Assembly (NCBI RefSeq): GCF_000348985.1
Contig: NC_035922.1
Span: forward strand, 1-64,000
DNA length: 64,000 bases
DNA from: Huiozyma naganishii CBS 8797
Taxonomy: Eukaryota; Ascomycota; Saccharomycetes; Saccharomycetales; Saccharomycetaceae
Direction: 5' to 3'
The stretch's first letter is position 1. Every line of letters starts with the position of its first letter. The position numbers and the translations under genes are program-made. The notes below the pieces were generated by a model, which ran no database searches, was not told the DNA's origin, and saw nothing but the letters and a program-made list of their open reading frames with translations. Positions 20,301-27,910 of this stretch are shown here, piece after piece.

Positions 20301-21306
20301 GCATATCGAATTTGAGTAGGGCCCCCGAATCGTGTATGGAAGCAAATTTGTATCCTCCATGGCTTCGCAGATCCGTATAGTTTCTGTCGTTTCCGCTAAA
20401 ATTGTAGCCCGGCATCCACTTGATATCTCTGATCGAGCCAAACGTTGTATTTATCCTGACATCACACGTGTTGACGATCTTTGTTGGGTTATTCGTGCGA
20501 ATATCCCAAATTTTTACGCACCCGTCTTGACCCCCGCTAATCAGCAAGTTTGTCTGCATCATGTTGAAGTCAAAACTGTTTACCGATCTTGTGTGCTCAG
20601 CAAGCGACGACACCAAAGCGGAATCCGTTTGATTTGCCCTGTTGATATCAAACAACGAAACTGTCGTTGAATTGGTACACACCGCAACGTAGTTCTTATA
20701 GTTGTGAAACCCTGTTTTAACATCTGCGATCGTGCTCAGCTTAATTTGTCGGCTGCGTTTGGGTAAGAATGAGGTAGCCGAGATTCGCGAATTCTGGAAG
20801 CTGGAGTGTAAAAGATCGTACTGACATTTTAATGATCTATCCTGTGGTGAGAACTTATAATATCCCAAGTGAGCTTTCCCAGCACAAATAAGGGCCGTGG
20901 CCTGGGGGTCATGCACAATATCAATACTGGAAATCTCCTTCTTGGATTTGTCATGGTACATCAATCCCGAGGATTTATTTGTTGACATGCTATTCCTGTA
21001 CGTAGACTGAGCTGGCGCTCTTCCGTGAAATGGTGCAGAACTACTAATCTGTTCTTGGTCATCAACATTTTGCTTGCCCATAGGGATATTACTGTGCATG
21101 ACATAGCTGCTGGCATAAGAGTGTTTTCCAGAGAGTCGTGGTCTGCCGGGAATATCTGTCGTGTGAATTGGTGAACTGGAGTTGTAATGGTTGATCCTAA
21201 ACGCAGCGGTTCTCTTCGCATTCATTGCGTTTTCCATTCCAGTATCCGCATTGGAGTAAGAGTGGCTGTGCATTTTCCCATAAGACGGTACAGATCCGTC
21301 AGGCAT
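17341..21306 (-). CDS. RTC1: SEACAT/GATOR2 subunit Rtc1 (Sea2; WDR24 homologue)
   Basis: A subunit of the vacuolar SEA complex, which controls TORC1 in response to amino acids (SEACAT counteracts SEACIT). It has 1321 residues (yeast 1341) from the first in-frame ATG at 21306; the frame continues upstream without ATG. A disordered N-terminus is followed by a WD40 propeller (about residues 115-500) with SISGGQDGCVKIWDIR-type repeats such as LISGGQDGCVKIWD and YIASGGRDGKCCLWYFGD. A long Ser-rich linker and an alpha-solenoid (LIRQVYKHAVEAGNVLLSI) lead to a C-terminal RING-like zinc domain (YCDSCKKPTTLCVYC, LSCGHEGHFACLREWF, ending near CPGGCN). It is the YOL138C orthologue, divergent from BSC6 as in yeast. 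Confidence 0.96.
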   Translation of the reverse strand: MPDGSVPSYGKMHSHSYSNADTGMENAMNAKRTAAFRINHYNSSSPIHTTDIPGRPRLSGKHSYASSYVMHSNIPMGKQNVDDQEQISSSAPFHGRAPAQSTYRNSMSTNKSSGLMYHDKSKKEISSIDIVHDPQATALICAGKAHLGYYKFSPQDRSLKCQYDLLHSSFQNSRISATSFLPKRSRQIKLSTIADVKTGFHNYKNYVAVCTNSTTVSLFDINRANQTDSALVSSLAEHTRSVNSFDFNMMQTNLLISGGQDGCVKIWDIRTNNPTKIVNTCDVRINTTFGSIRDIKWMPGYNFSGNDRNYTDLRSHGGYKFASIHDSGALLKFDMRQPNQPEKRINAHTGPGLCLNWHPHQDYIASGGRDGKCCLWYFGDRMEQSATNLQANSAYQHQFQSHFSGNSNTNAAVSFPETTINIGSPITKLKFRPTYDKNIHNSLIAISSMGEEAQVSIYSLARRYIPKHILQTKAPSLGLVWWNNNVIFNIDKDDTINGWDIREEPTVLDNLTKAVTTWRDIDGDGFTFIDQSVGGYDAVDDPTRAPFDSHKDRISLSAHSKTSSNLSTGILGKMTMSHSNMAGYGMERPQITKTGPSMSSRSLAGSPMLNLSSNGSAESLSTHEEDGSEYHPPSIITLDLPFILNGMRVSQLQKYNNRSGIPNGAMLKDLPVDVFKYLVRELQFSLNLDVEETSFKPSKQQDSIIEDDQEEKNLMKKFGFSENSTWAALVNKDQNKKEEVSEVDASTDSSNSKSNRTRSSSTKITAKAHKIDDAADITNRANIGENWDTTKKDKGIKEGERSKLYEALHKPHPSPKDKVKILVQLMKAASHNADTYSNIEDLQNFKVWILIRDSLIWDLNRCSKNDSDDVPLEMRHAGEVPVQHDLNTYDVENPRKISTASEFSNKGLTSDVESMMIGERPQALRALSVESRYSDMKQPRELESNVSSPALNPTHAAMKGGSPISKTTKPMTEQGQDITGESAIEEDDHLDEGDVSNIDKQSPYSSSEGATHSIPILRNTKKRLSFIDTFMTGSYAGGDYTGDEFSNRAGKVPPNQGSPRSKLSSLQSFATTNNSNHTPFFKKIISQASSPRIFEGNSIDNYFGSIGGNSIRHTFSATDSDAGTTPYAKKKSAPWGTKKLIRQVYKHAVEAGNVLLSITILLLFQNVYDIAPEEVVKNSLFEFLSMLHRFEAFETASFLLKHCSWEDILGSESGQSSIQIYCDRCHGLIMNEPSKERFTKEKHNMEANGENDPMRKFGYWYCDSCKKPTTLCVYCEKPMKGLTMGLLSCGHEGHFACLREWFITENADTCPGGCNIKLNFT

Positions 21307-21703
21307 TGCAACGCAGTTGTCTGGTTCACGGAGTTCCCTATCAAATGACTGAAGGACCACCACACCTTATGGATTCCCTACGACCCTCTTCTGCGTAAAC
21401 AGTTAGTCAATTTCAACAGCACGTCTGCACGCACGACGATAACTGTAATCTACGCTGACCAGATGTACAATCCTCACCGTAACTGTACCCTCTTGCAACA
21501 ATTCTAAGTGGCCCTCCTCCTGCTCCTCTGCTACTGCCACTTTTACCCGAAGTTTTATCGATACTCTTCTATTTTGGCAGGCAAAACTTAAGAATGGTAT
21601 CGTAGTGCAAGAAGCGGTATTAGCGGGACAGTTATTGGAACGTTTAGCTGAGCCTCTCTCTCTAGGTGATATATTGAGAGGATTGTTGAGTTTTGCGTTT
21701 TAA
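21307..21703. promoter_or_regulatory. RTC1-BSC6 divergent promoter with a Reb1 site
   Basis: A 397-bp shared promoter. TTACCCG at 21543-21549 matches the core of the general regulatory factor Reb1, which typically clears a nucleosome in divergent yeast promoters. No ORF with support lies here. Confidence 0.45.
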
Positions 21704-23137
21704 ATGACTCACGATCGCGATACTATTGAACTGGGAGATGTGTCGGTGGACTCGCCGACAGTCTCTACAAATGCGGAAACATCTCTGGGGGACCCTGAAA
21801 TAACGGTTACGAGTGAGTCGCCAGACACAGCCTTGGTGCGAGATGTTGAATGGAAAGGTGATATTGTCACTGTGTTTCCCTTGGACTACCAAAAGGTACC
21901 CATGGTCAAATATCAGATCATATCGTGTCTGATGTTATTCATGGTTTTCGGCTTTAACGATCAGTCTACGGGCGCTTTGCTGCCCACGTTACAAGAGTAT
22001 TACAATGCGTCTGCCATCAAAGTGTCCAATATATTTTTGGTACAGCTGGCAGGATACACGACAGCATCCTTCTGCAACGAGTTTGTTCATCGGAAGTTCG
22101 GCACTAGGGGGGGAATATACCTGTCTGTGCTGCTCTGTACGATTCCGTTCCTTATCCTGGTGTGGAAGCCAAAGCGTCTCGGTGTCTATGTGACATGTTC
22201 ATTCCCATTGGGACTAGCTATTGGTATTTTGGATGCAACTGGTAACGTTTTAATAGGCAATTTGCTGGTCCATAAGAACGAATGGATGGGGATTCTGCAC
22301 GCAACATATGGGGTTGCAGCGATGGTAACACCTCCATTTGTCTCATATTTTGTTCAATGGGGGCATTGGTCACTGTTCTTTCTAGTCCCGTTGGTAGTTG
22401 CAATTCTGGCATTGTTCTTGAGCATTCCGTCATTTAAGTATGAGACCGCAGTAAAGTACGATTACATCTGTAACAAGGACGAAAATCTCGACGATAGTAC
22501 CAACAGTGGTAACCGGGAATCATTCATAGAATTAATGAAACAACCACCGATTTTCCTTTACGCTACTTTCTTGTTCTTCTATCTAGGAGCCGAGATCACT
22601 ACCGGTGCGTGGTTTTTCTCCTTTCTATTGGAAACAAAATTAGACGACAAGATCAAGATGTCATACGTCGCAGCTGCATTCTGGCTGGGACTAACCTTTG
22701 GAAGATTTATTCTTGGGTTTGTCACCAAGAGAGCGTTTGTTAACGAATACAGAGCTGCCAAAACATATACTCTGTTGACGTTATTTTTCTACACCATATT
22801 TGTCTTTGTTGGGCATATCTCCAGTCATACATTGGGGTACTTTGTGTTGCTGTTTATCACAATCTTTTGCTGTGGCTTCTTCATCGGACCTTTATTTCCC
22901 TCTGCCAGTATTGTAGCAATTCAAGTGCTGCCGGCAAGATTGCATGTCACCGGTGTTAGCATTGCAGTGGCATTTGGTGGGTGTGGTGGTGCGGTACTAC
23001 CGTACCTGGCGGGGGCAGTTATCCATTGGTTGGGAATTAAATGCATGCCGTTCTTAAGTTGGTTATTTGTGACTTTCTTTAGTGTAGTTTGGTTGGCATA
23101 TCCGCGGTTAATCAAGGGACATGAAGAATTTTTGTAA
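21704..23137 (+). CDS. BSC6: MFS transporter (Bsc6, YOL137W orthologue)
   Basis: A major facilitator superfamily membrane protein of 477 residues (yeast about 497) with about 12 hydrophobic segments, starting after a 65-residue acidic/Ser/Thr-rich cytosolic tail. Visible features are MVFGFNDQSTGALLPTLQEYY in the first helix region, GTRGGIYLSVLLC, the central hydrophilic loop (about 255-285) and GGCGGAVLPYLAGAVI near the C-terminus. The FNDQSTGALLP type of motif recalls fucose-permease-like MFS proteins. The substrate is unknown; the yeast gene was found in a stop-codon bypass screen, and nothing here indicates readthrough. Position and orientation match YOL137W. Confidence 0.93.
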   Translation: MTHDRDTIELGDVSVDSPTVSTNAETSLGDPEITVTSESPDTALVRDVEWKGDIVTVFPLDYQKVPMVKYQIISCLMLFMVFGFNDQSTGALLPTLQEYYNASAIKVSNIFLVQLAGYTTASFCNEFVHRKFGTRGGIYLSVLLCTIPFLILVWKPKRLGVYVTCSFPLGLAIGILDATGNVLIGNLLVHKNEWMGILHATYGVAAMVTPPFVSYFVQWGHWSLFFLVPLVVAILALFLSIPSFKYETAVKYDYICNKDENLDDSTNSGNRESFIELMKQPPIFLYATFLFFYLGAEITTGAWFFSFLLETKLDDKIKMSYVAAAFWLGLTFGRFILGFVTKRAFVNEYRAAKTYTLLTLFFYTIFVFVGHISSHTLGYFVLLFITIFCCGFFIGPLFPSASIVAIQVLPARLHVTGVSIAVAFGGCGGAVLPYLAGAVIHWLGIKCMPFLSWLFVTFFSVVWLAYPRLIKGHEEFL

Positions 23138-23558
23138 GGCACCCATCTAGCACGTTCATCTTTAAAAATGACGGTAATACAGTATTCGTATCTGAAAAAT
23201 TAATCGCAGGTCCTGTGCGACTCTTTGCAGTTTACCCAATAAACGACTTTTTACATAAGAAAGTTCAAACTGTGTTAAGATTAAGGGATTCTGACGCAAG
23301 AAATCCGTATCTATACACTTTTTTTGCACCTACAACGGTAGAACTACTGCAATTTATGTATCGTATCACTCGCGATCGACAATGTACATATATATGTACA
23401 AGAAGTTCGTCTGTGTCTGTCATGATACACTTCTTGATTCTTTTAGAAAAAAAATATCGGCGTAATTTTTTACTTGTTATAGCAGCAGTTTTCTGTAGGT
23501 AGCTGCTGAGAAAACATGGATAGCACCCATCGGTGAACCCCATAATCCCCTTATAGTA
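23138..23558. other. BSC6-PFS2 intergenic region
   Basis: No gene. It contains a perfect 18-bp palindrome TGTACATATATATGTACA (23383-23400), whose TATATA/TATGTA core could serve as a TATA element for PFS2 or as a polyadenylation efficiency element for BSC6. Confidence 0.5.
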
Positions 23559-24917
23559 ATGGAATCTATCAATGGTATGAATTCAGCTGCGCAGAAGAAA
23601 TACGTATCACATCGGAGGACTGTGGACATAACGTCGTCATATAACAGACTGTACTACTATAGAAAACATGGGCTGCTTGTTCCACCAATACAGCCGGAAG
23701 TATCCTACACCGTCAATATCATGCCGCCAGACGTCTATAAAGGTGCTACGCGTGTGGTTAACATGCCTACGAAATTCACGCATTTGAGTTCGAATAAAGT
23801 AAAGCACGTAATCCCTACAATTCGTTGGACACCGGAGGGGAGGAGATTGATAGTGGCTACGTATAATGGTGAGTTCTCACTTTGGAACGGTACTTCCTTC
23901 AACTTTGAGAGTTTGATGCAAGCACATGACTCGTCGATCACCACAATGCAATACTCGCATATGGGCGACTGGCTTATCAGTGGTGATGCTGACGGTGGAA
24001 TCAAGATATGGCAGCCGAATTTCAACATGGTCAAGGAATTGGATGGAGCACACACTGAGTGCATCAGAGATGTTGCATTCTCAGCAAACGATTCAAAGTT
24101 TGTGAGCTGTTCGGATGATAATATCTTAAAGATTTGGAATTTCACGAACGGTCAGCAGGAACGTGTTTTGACTGGGCATCATTGGGACGTCAAGAGCTGT
24201 GACTGGCATCCAACGATGGGACTTATTGCTTCTGCATCCAAAGATAATTTAGTGAAGCTATGGGATCCAAGGACAGGGAACTGTGTTTCGACTATCCTGA
24301 AGTTCAAACACACAGTACTGAAAACGAGATTTCAGCCAGGTGGAGGGAACCTGCTACTGGGTATATCTAAGGATAAGTCATGTCGTGTTTTTGATATCAG
24401 ACAAAATATGACAGAGCTCATGGTTTTCAGGGACGATGTGGATTATATGACTCTTTTGTGGCATCCTATTAACCATTCAACATTTACTGTAGGAAACTAT
24501 GATGGTTCGATTAAGCATTTCGATGTATTGCAAGATATAACGAAACCAGTTCACGTAATACCGTTTGCGCACGACAAGTGTGTGACTTCGTTATCATACA
24601 ATCCTGCTGGTAATATTTTGGCAAGTGCCAGTAAGGATAGGACAATCAGGTTCTGGACGAGGGCAAGGCCCGTAGATCCTAATGCATACGATGATCCAAC
24701 ATACAACGATCATAAAATCAACGGGTGGTACCTTGGTATAAATAACAATATCAACGCAGTGAGGGAGAAAACGGAGTTTGGTGCTGCTCCGCCTCTTCAA
24801 GATAACGAAACATCAGCATTCGCCACTTCATCTACTTATCAGACCAACTCCATTTCAAATCCATCTGGGCCACCCGTTTCTGCAGGGAGGAAATCGACAC
24901 TGCCCGGTTTGGGTTGA
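23559..24917 (+). CDS. PFS2: Cleavage and polyadenylation factor subunit Pfs2
   Basis: A WD40 scaffold of the CPF 3'-end processing complex (WDR33 homologue); in the polymerase module it bridges the poly(A) polymerase, nuclease and CF IA parts of the machinery. It has 452 residues (yeast 465). After an N-terminal KKYVSHRRTVDITSSYNRLY segment come seven WD repeats, for example WLISGDADGGIKIWQPNF, FVSCSDDNILKIWNF, LIASASKDNLVKLWDPRT and ILASASKDRTIRFWTR, then NAYDDPTYNDHKINGWYLG and a short disordered tail ending STLPGLG like yeast. It is the YNL317W orthologue, sitting between BSC6 (YOL137W) and PFK27 (YOL136C). HRP1, another 3'-end processing factor, is also in this window. Confidence 0.98.
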   Translation: MESINGMNSAAQKKYVSHRRTVDITSSYNRLYYYRKHGLLVPPIQPEVSYTVNIMPPDVYKGATRVVNMPTKFTHLSSNKVKHVIPTIRWTPEGRRLIVATYNGEFSLWNGTSFNFESLMQAHDSSITTMQYSHMGDWLISGDADGGIKIWQPNFNMVKELDGAHTECIRDVAFSANDSKFVSCSDDNILKIWNFTNGQQERVLTGHHWDVKSCDWHPTMGLIASASKDNLVKLWDPRTGNCVSTILKFKHTVLKTRFQPGGGNLLLGISKDKSCRVFDIRQNMTELMVFRDDVDYMTLLWHPINHSTFTVGNYDGSIKHFDVLQDITKPVHVIPFAHDKCVTSLSYNPAGNILASASKDRTIRFWTRARPVDPNAYDDPTYNDHKINGWYLGINNNINAVREKTEFGAAPPLQDNETSAFATSSTYQTNSISNPSGPPVSAGRKSTLPGLG

Positions 24918-25054
24918 TCATGGCATCCGATACAGGAAGTTATGTTTGTAAAAAGGGTCAAGTCCCACATTTGGGGCAAATTATCATATCATCATAAAAA
25001 TTATACATATATATATCGTAATATTTCAAGAAAAGTTAAAGTCATTTATAGCAA

Positions 25055-26146
25055 TTAAAGTCCTGTTAGGTCCCTTAGATTCAATTTTTTCAAGTGTTTC
25101 AACTTTTTGAAATAAGGCTCGTTAATGACCCCCCGTAAAATATTTAGACGGTTAAGTTGGTCCATTATGGCAGGTGAAATACCCTTTTTCGTTGAGCTGT
25201 CTCGATTAGCATTGTTTACCTCGTAGAACTGCTTAACCGCATCGACATAGCTTTTACCGTACAGAGTGTAATAATTGTCGATAAACGCCGCTACAGCTTG
25301 GTAAACTGTGATTACGAGTTTGGCGTCCCCCGCCCCTTGTAATTCTATCCTGTTTTTGTTTTCCTTTGTTAATCCGTTATTAACCAAGTTGAAGAATCCA
25401 AAATTGTCTGCGGTAAATGTAGTGCAACGTGTACGGTCAAACTCCTTCTCCGTGAAAGGGATGAAGGATTCGTAGTAATGTTCGAGCCTTTTCGCAAAAT
25501 CCTTCAGGGCCACTGCATACGGTTTGTCTGAGTAGTCCTTGTTGTACGATTTTCTATGGATGTTGTATCTGACCATGTCGGGGTCCGTACACGAGATCTG
25601 CAGCACGATCACGGATAATGAGAACCGCGATTCCTTTCGACTGTTGTAGAGTGCAATATCGTCAAAAATGTGGCGTCTTCTCTTGATGGTCGAGTTCGTA
25701 GCATCGAAGAGTGCTACATCGCAATGGTCCTCATCGACGCTCTGTAAGAGGTCGACCATGNNNNNNNNNNNNNNAAACAGATCGCTCTCCTGCTCACCAG
25801 CGATTTTCAATGGCGACCCCACGCACATCTGTCTCCGGATATCCCCCGCGTTGAAAATATGACATCGTAAGGAGCTCGTCTGAGCTGTTGAATTCAAGTA
25901 CTGCACTAACTCCTTTGCGACAGTTGACTTTCCCACCGCAGGCAGCCCGACCAGCACCACAATAAACTTGGGTTGCTGTGCAGCACACTGGTCATTGAGA
26001 ACTACCGGGCCCCTCGGGTAAAGATCTGCATGGTCTACCGCAGGACTTATATAAGCCTTCGTTGTCATATCTGAGAGCGTCGTTGTCGAATTACAAACTT
26101 TGTTGCTAGTCCCAGCGCCAGACTCCACCATTGGACCTTGGGCCAT
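25055..26146 (-). CDS. PFK27: 6-phosphofructo-2-kinase Pfk27
   Basis: Makes fructose-2,6-bisphosphate, the allosteric activator of glycolysis and inhibitor of gluconeogenesis, in the cytosol. The ATG at 26146 gives 363 codons, including 5 unknown (yeast 397); the frame upstream has no ATG. The kinase Walker A motif is VGLPAVGKSTVA (about 66-77). Also present are FNAGDIRRQ, VALFDATNSTIKRRR (Walker B region) and the conserved NIHRKSYNKDYSDKPY and FAKRLEHYYESF. The C-terminal half has no RHGE phosphatase motif, so it should be a kinase without bisphosphatase activity, like yeast Pfk27. A 14-N gap at 25761-25774 interrupts it. It is the YOL136C orthologue, convergent with PFS2. Confidence 0.94.
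   Translation of the reverse strand: MAQGPMVESGAGTSNKVCNSTTTLSDMTTKAYISPAVDHADLYPRGPVVLNDQCAAQQPKFIVVLVGLPAVGKSTVAKELVQYLNSTAQTSSLRCHIFNAGDIRRQMCVGSPLKIAGEQESDLFXXXXXMVDLLQSVDEDHCDVALFDATNSTIKRRRHIFDDIALYNSRKESRFSLSVIVLQISCTDPDMVRYNIHRKSYNKDYSDKPYAVALKDFAKRLEHYYESFIPFTEKEFDRTRCTTFTADNFGFFNLVNNGLTKENKNRIELQGAGDAKLVITVYQAVAAFIDNYYTLYGKSYVDAVKQFYEVNNANRDSSTKKGISPAIMDQLNRLNILRGVINEPYFKKLKHLKKLNLRDLTGL
25761..25774. other. Assembly gap (14 N) inside PFK27
   Basis: The run keeps the frame on both sides. However, the family has about 15 residues between the DLF motif and the following helix, and only 5 codons fit here, so about 30 bases are probably missing (true gap about 44 bases, also frame-compatible). 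Confidence 0.9.
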
Positions 26147-26479
26147 CCCCAAACAAAACCAAATAAATAAGTATGTAAATACTGTCACAGAGCACAGGGA
26201 ACCCAGGAGTCTTACTAAAGCATTATCAATCGAATAGACAAAAGCAAAAAGAAAAAAAAAATAAAAAGGAAAAAAAAGACTTCTATACAGGAACGCAGAT
26301 TCGGGTCGCACAGAAACAGCCGCAGAAGCAAGGGGATTTACCCCAGATCTGAGGTATTTTCCTGACAAAGCCCCGCAGGACGGGTGGTCCGCAGTGGGGC
26401 AGCCGGAGGAACCGTTCCAGCACTTGCCTCGAGCCCGCAAGGACGGTATGGGGGAGGATCTGTAGAGGTAGGAGCAGTA
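26147..26479. other. PFK27 upstream region
   Basis: 333 bp between the PFK27 start and the 3' end of MED7 (tandem, same strand). It contains a long A-rich tract (about 26236-26278 on the plus strand, T-rich on the coding strand), a common nucleosome-depleting element. An open frame here lacks an ATG and is not taken as coding. Confidence 0.5.
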
Positions 26480-27124
26480 CTATGTGAGGGACTTTTCGAT
26501 TTCTGCCAGTTTCTGACGCACTTGCTGGCACGTTGCCTCCACGGTCTTGATTTCGCCCTTCTTGTACTCGAGTTGCTCTTCGAGCAGCATGATGAGCGAT
26601 TCGCGGGATTGGTGCGGTCTGTACTCGTTTAGCAAGTGGTGGATGTTCACGAGGACAGTCCTTATGTTTTCCACTTTTGGCTCGTACAGTTCTGGGTTGA
26701 TGCTGAGTATGCCCACTAGCTCGAGGTAATTCAGCAGCAGCGACTGCAGAAGCCGTTTCAGCTCTTTGATTTTGTACTGGTAGTTCGTTGCTTCACCCTC
26801 AGGGCTCGGCCCTTGTCCTGGCTGCGTTTTCTGGTACAATTGCGTCATCCCCATGGCCTCGAGGTCCGGTAGTTTGTCCTTTACTTGCCAGGTACTGCCA
26901 AAGGCACGGTACTGATCGTCTGCGGGCATTGGCGGCGGGATAAGGAAATCGAGCTCGCTTGTAACGTGTTCCGCATCGTTGCCGTAGCCCCCCTGCTCCT
27001 GAGACCGCTTTTTCTCAAGGTAGGAGGGCAGCCTGTCCAGGTTTTCCTTCGTGAAGAATTTTATGTACGGTGGTGGGGGTGGGTACAGCGAGCTGATATC
27101 GTTGCTGGCGGGTTCTTCGGCCAT
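26480..27124 (-). CDS. MED7: Mediator subunit Med7
   Basis: Middle-module subunit of the Mediator coactivator of RNA polymerase II; it pairs with Med21 and Med31. From ATG 27124 it has 214 residues (yeast 222), starting MAEEPASNDISSLYPPPPPY, which aligns with the yeast N-terminus. An in-frame ATG at 27193 would add 23 residues. Signatures are the SLYPPPPPY Med31-binding segment, LDFLIPPPMP, YRAFGSTWQVKDKLPDLE, and the long helical region with KIKELKRLLQSLLLNYLEL, NIRTVLVNIHHLLNEYRPHQ and ESLIMLLEEQLEYKK. It is the YOL135C orthologue, divergent from HRT1 across about 250 bp. Confidence 0.95.
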   Translation of the reverse strand: MAEEPASNDISSLYPPPPPYIKFFTKENLDRLPSYLEKKRSQEQGGYGNDAEHVTSELDFLIPPPMPADDQYRAFGSTWQVKDKLPDLEAMGMTQLYQKTQPGQGPSPEGEATNYQYKIKELKRLLQSLLLNYLELVGILSINPELYEPKVENIRTVLVNIHHLLNEYRPHQSRESLIMLLEEQLEYKKGEIKTVEATCQQVRQKLAEIEKSLT

Positions 27125-27371
27125 TTCTGAAGGATTGGTAGATGCTGGTTCCCCCTCCCTCTGTGCAGTCCCAGTGCGAAAGTGACCATCCATGAGGTCG
27201 CCCGCCGTTTTAACACTGTTAACCTTCCAGTTCCGTAGAAAGTGACGCTCTTCGGCGTTCCGAAATTTGAGAAAGAGGCCGAAGTGAAAACGCTGCGATT
27301 CTGGACTGCGCTGTGGGAAGATGGTGGTAGTGTTCAGATGGATAGCAGCAGTTGTAGGTAGTGTAGACGCT

Positions 27372-27716
27372 ATGAGCGAAGTGGAAAAGATGGAGGTAGA
27401 CTCAGATGCAGCGCAAGGTGCCCCCGTGGCGGGCCAAGCTGCGAAAAAGAAGTTTCAGATCAAGAAATGGACCGCGGTGGCCTTCTGGTCGTGGGATATT
27501 GCTGTAGACAACTGTGCCATCTGCAGGAATCACATCATGGAGCCATGCATTGAGTGTCAGCCGAAGGCAATGACCGACACGGACAACGAATGTGTCGCCG
27601 CGTGGGGTGCGTGTGGCCACGCATTCCACTTGCATTGTATTAACAAATGGATCAAGACAAGAGACGCGTGTCCCCTCGATAATCAACCCTGGCAGCTGGC
27701 TCGCTGTGGCCGATGA
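27372..27716 (+). CDS. HRT1: RING subunit Hrt1 (Rbx1/Roc1) of SCF ubiquitin ligases
   Basis: The RING-H2 protein that recruits the E2 to cullins (SCF and Rtt101/Cul3-type ligases) and supports Rub1 conjugation. From ATG 27372 it has 114 residues (yeast 121). After a short variable N-terminus the core is nearly identical to yeast: [54 protein letters not shown] and PLDNQPW, with all zinc ligands in place. An in-frame ATG at 27321 would add 17 mostly hydrophobic residues not found in the family, so I prefer 27372. It is the YOL133W orthologue. Confidence 0.97.
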   Translation: MSEVEKMEVDSDAAQGAPVAGQAAKKKFQIKKWTAVAFWSWDIAVDNCAICRNHIMEPCIECQPKAMTDTDNECVAAWGACGHAFHLHCINKWIKTRDACPLDNQPWQLARCGR

Positions 27717-27910
27717 TCCCCCCGCCTTCAACAAATTACAAACTTAAAGGGAAGCAGCATCACTATTACTGTTTCCTTTGAGCTCGCATATACAGACGTA
27801 TTTTAGACATATTATGTACTTCCATCCTTTCCTGTCTTTGTATACTACCTAACATCTCATTCTCTCAAACAAGAACGTTTATAGATATAAGAGGTTGATG
27901 TGGAAAATTA

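Noticed and set aside
26147..26440. 98-codon upstream extension of PFK27 with hydrophobic stretches
   Set aside because: No ATG; the hydrophobic part comes from an A/T homopolymer tract; the conserved protein begins at 26146.
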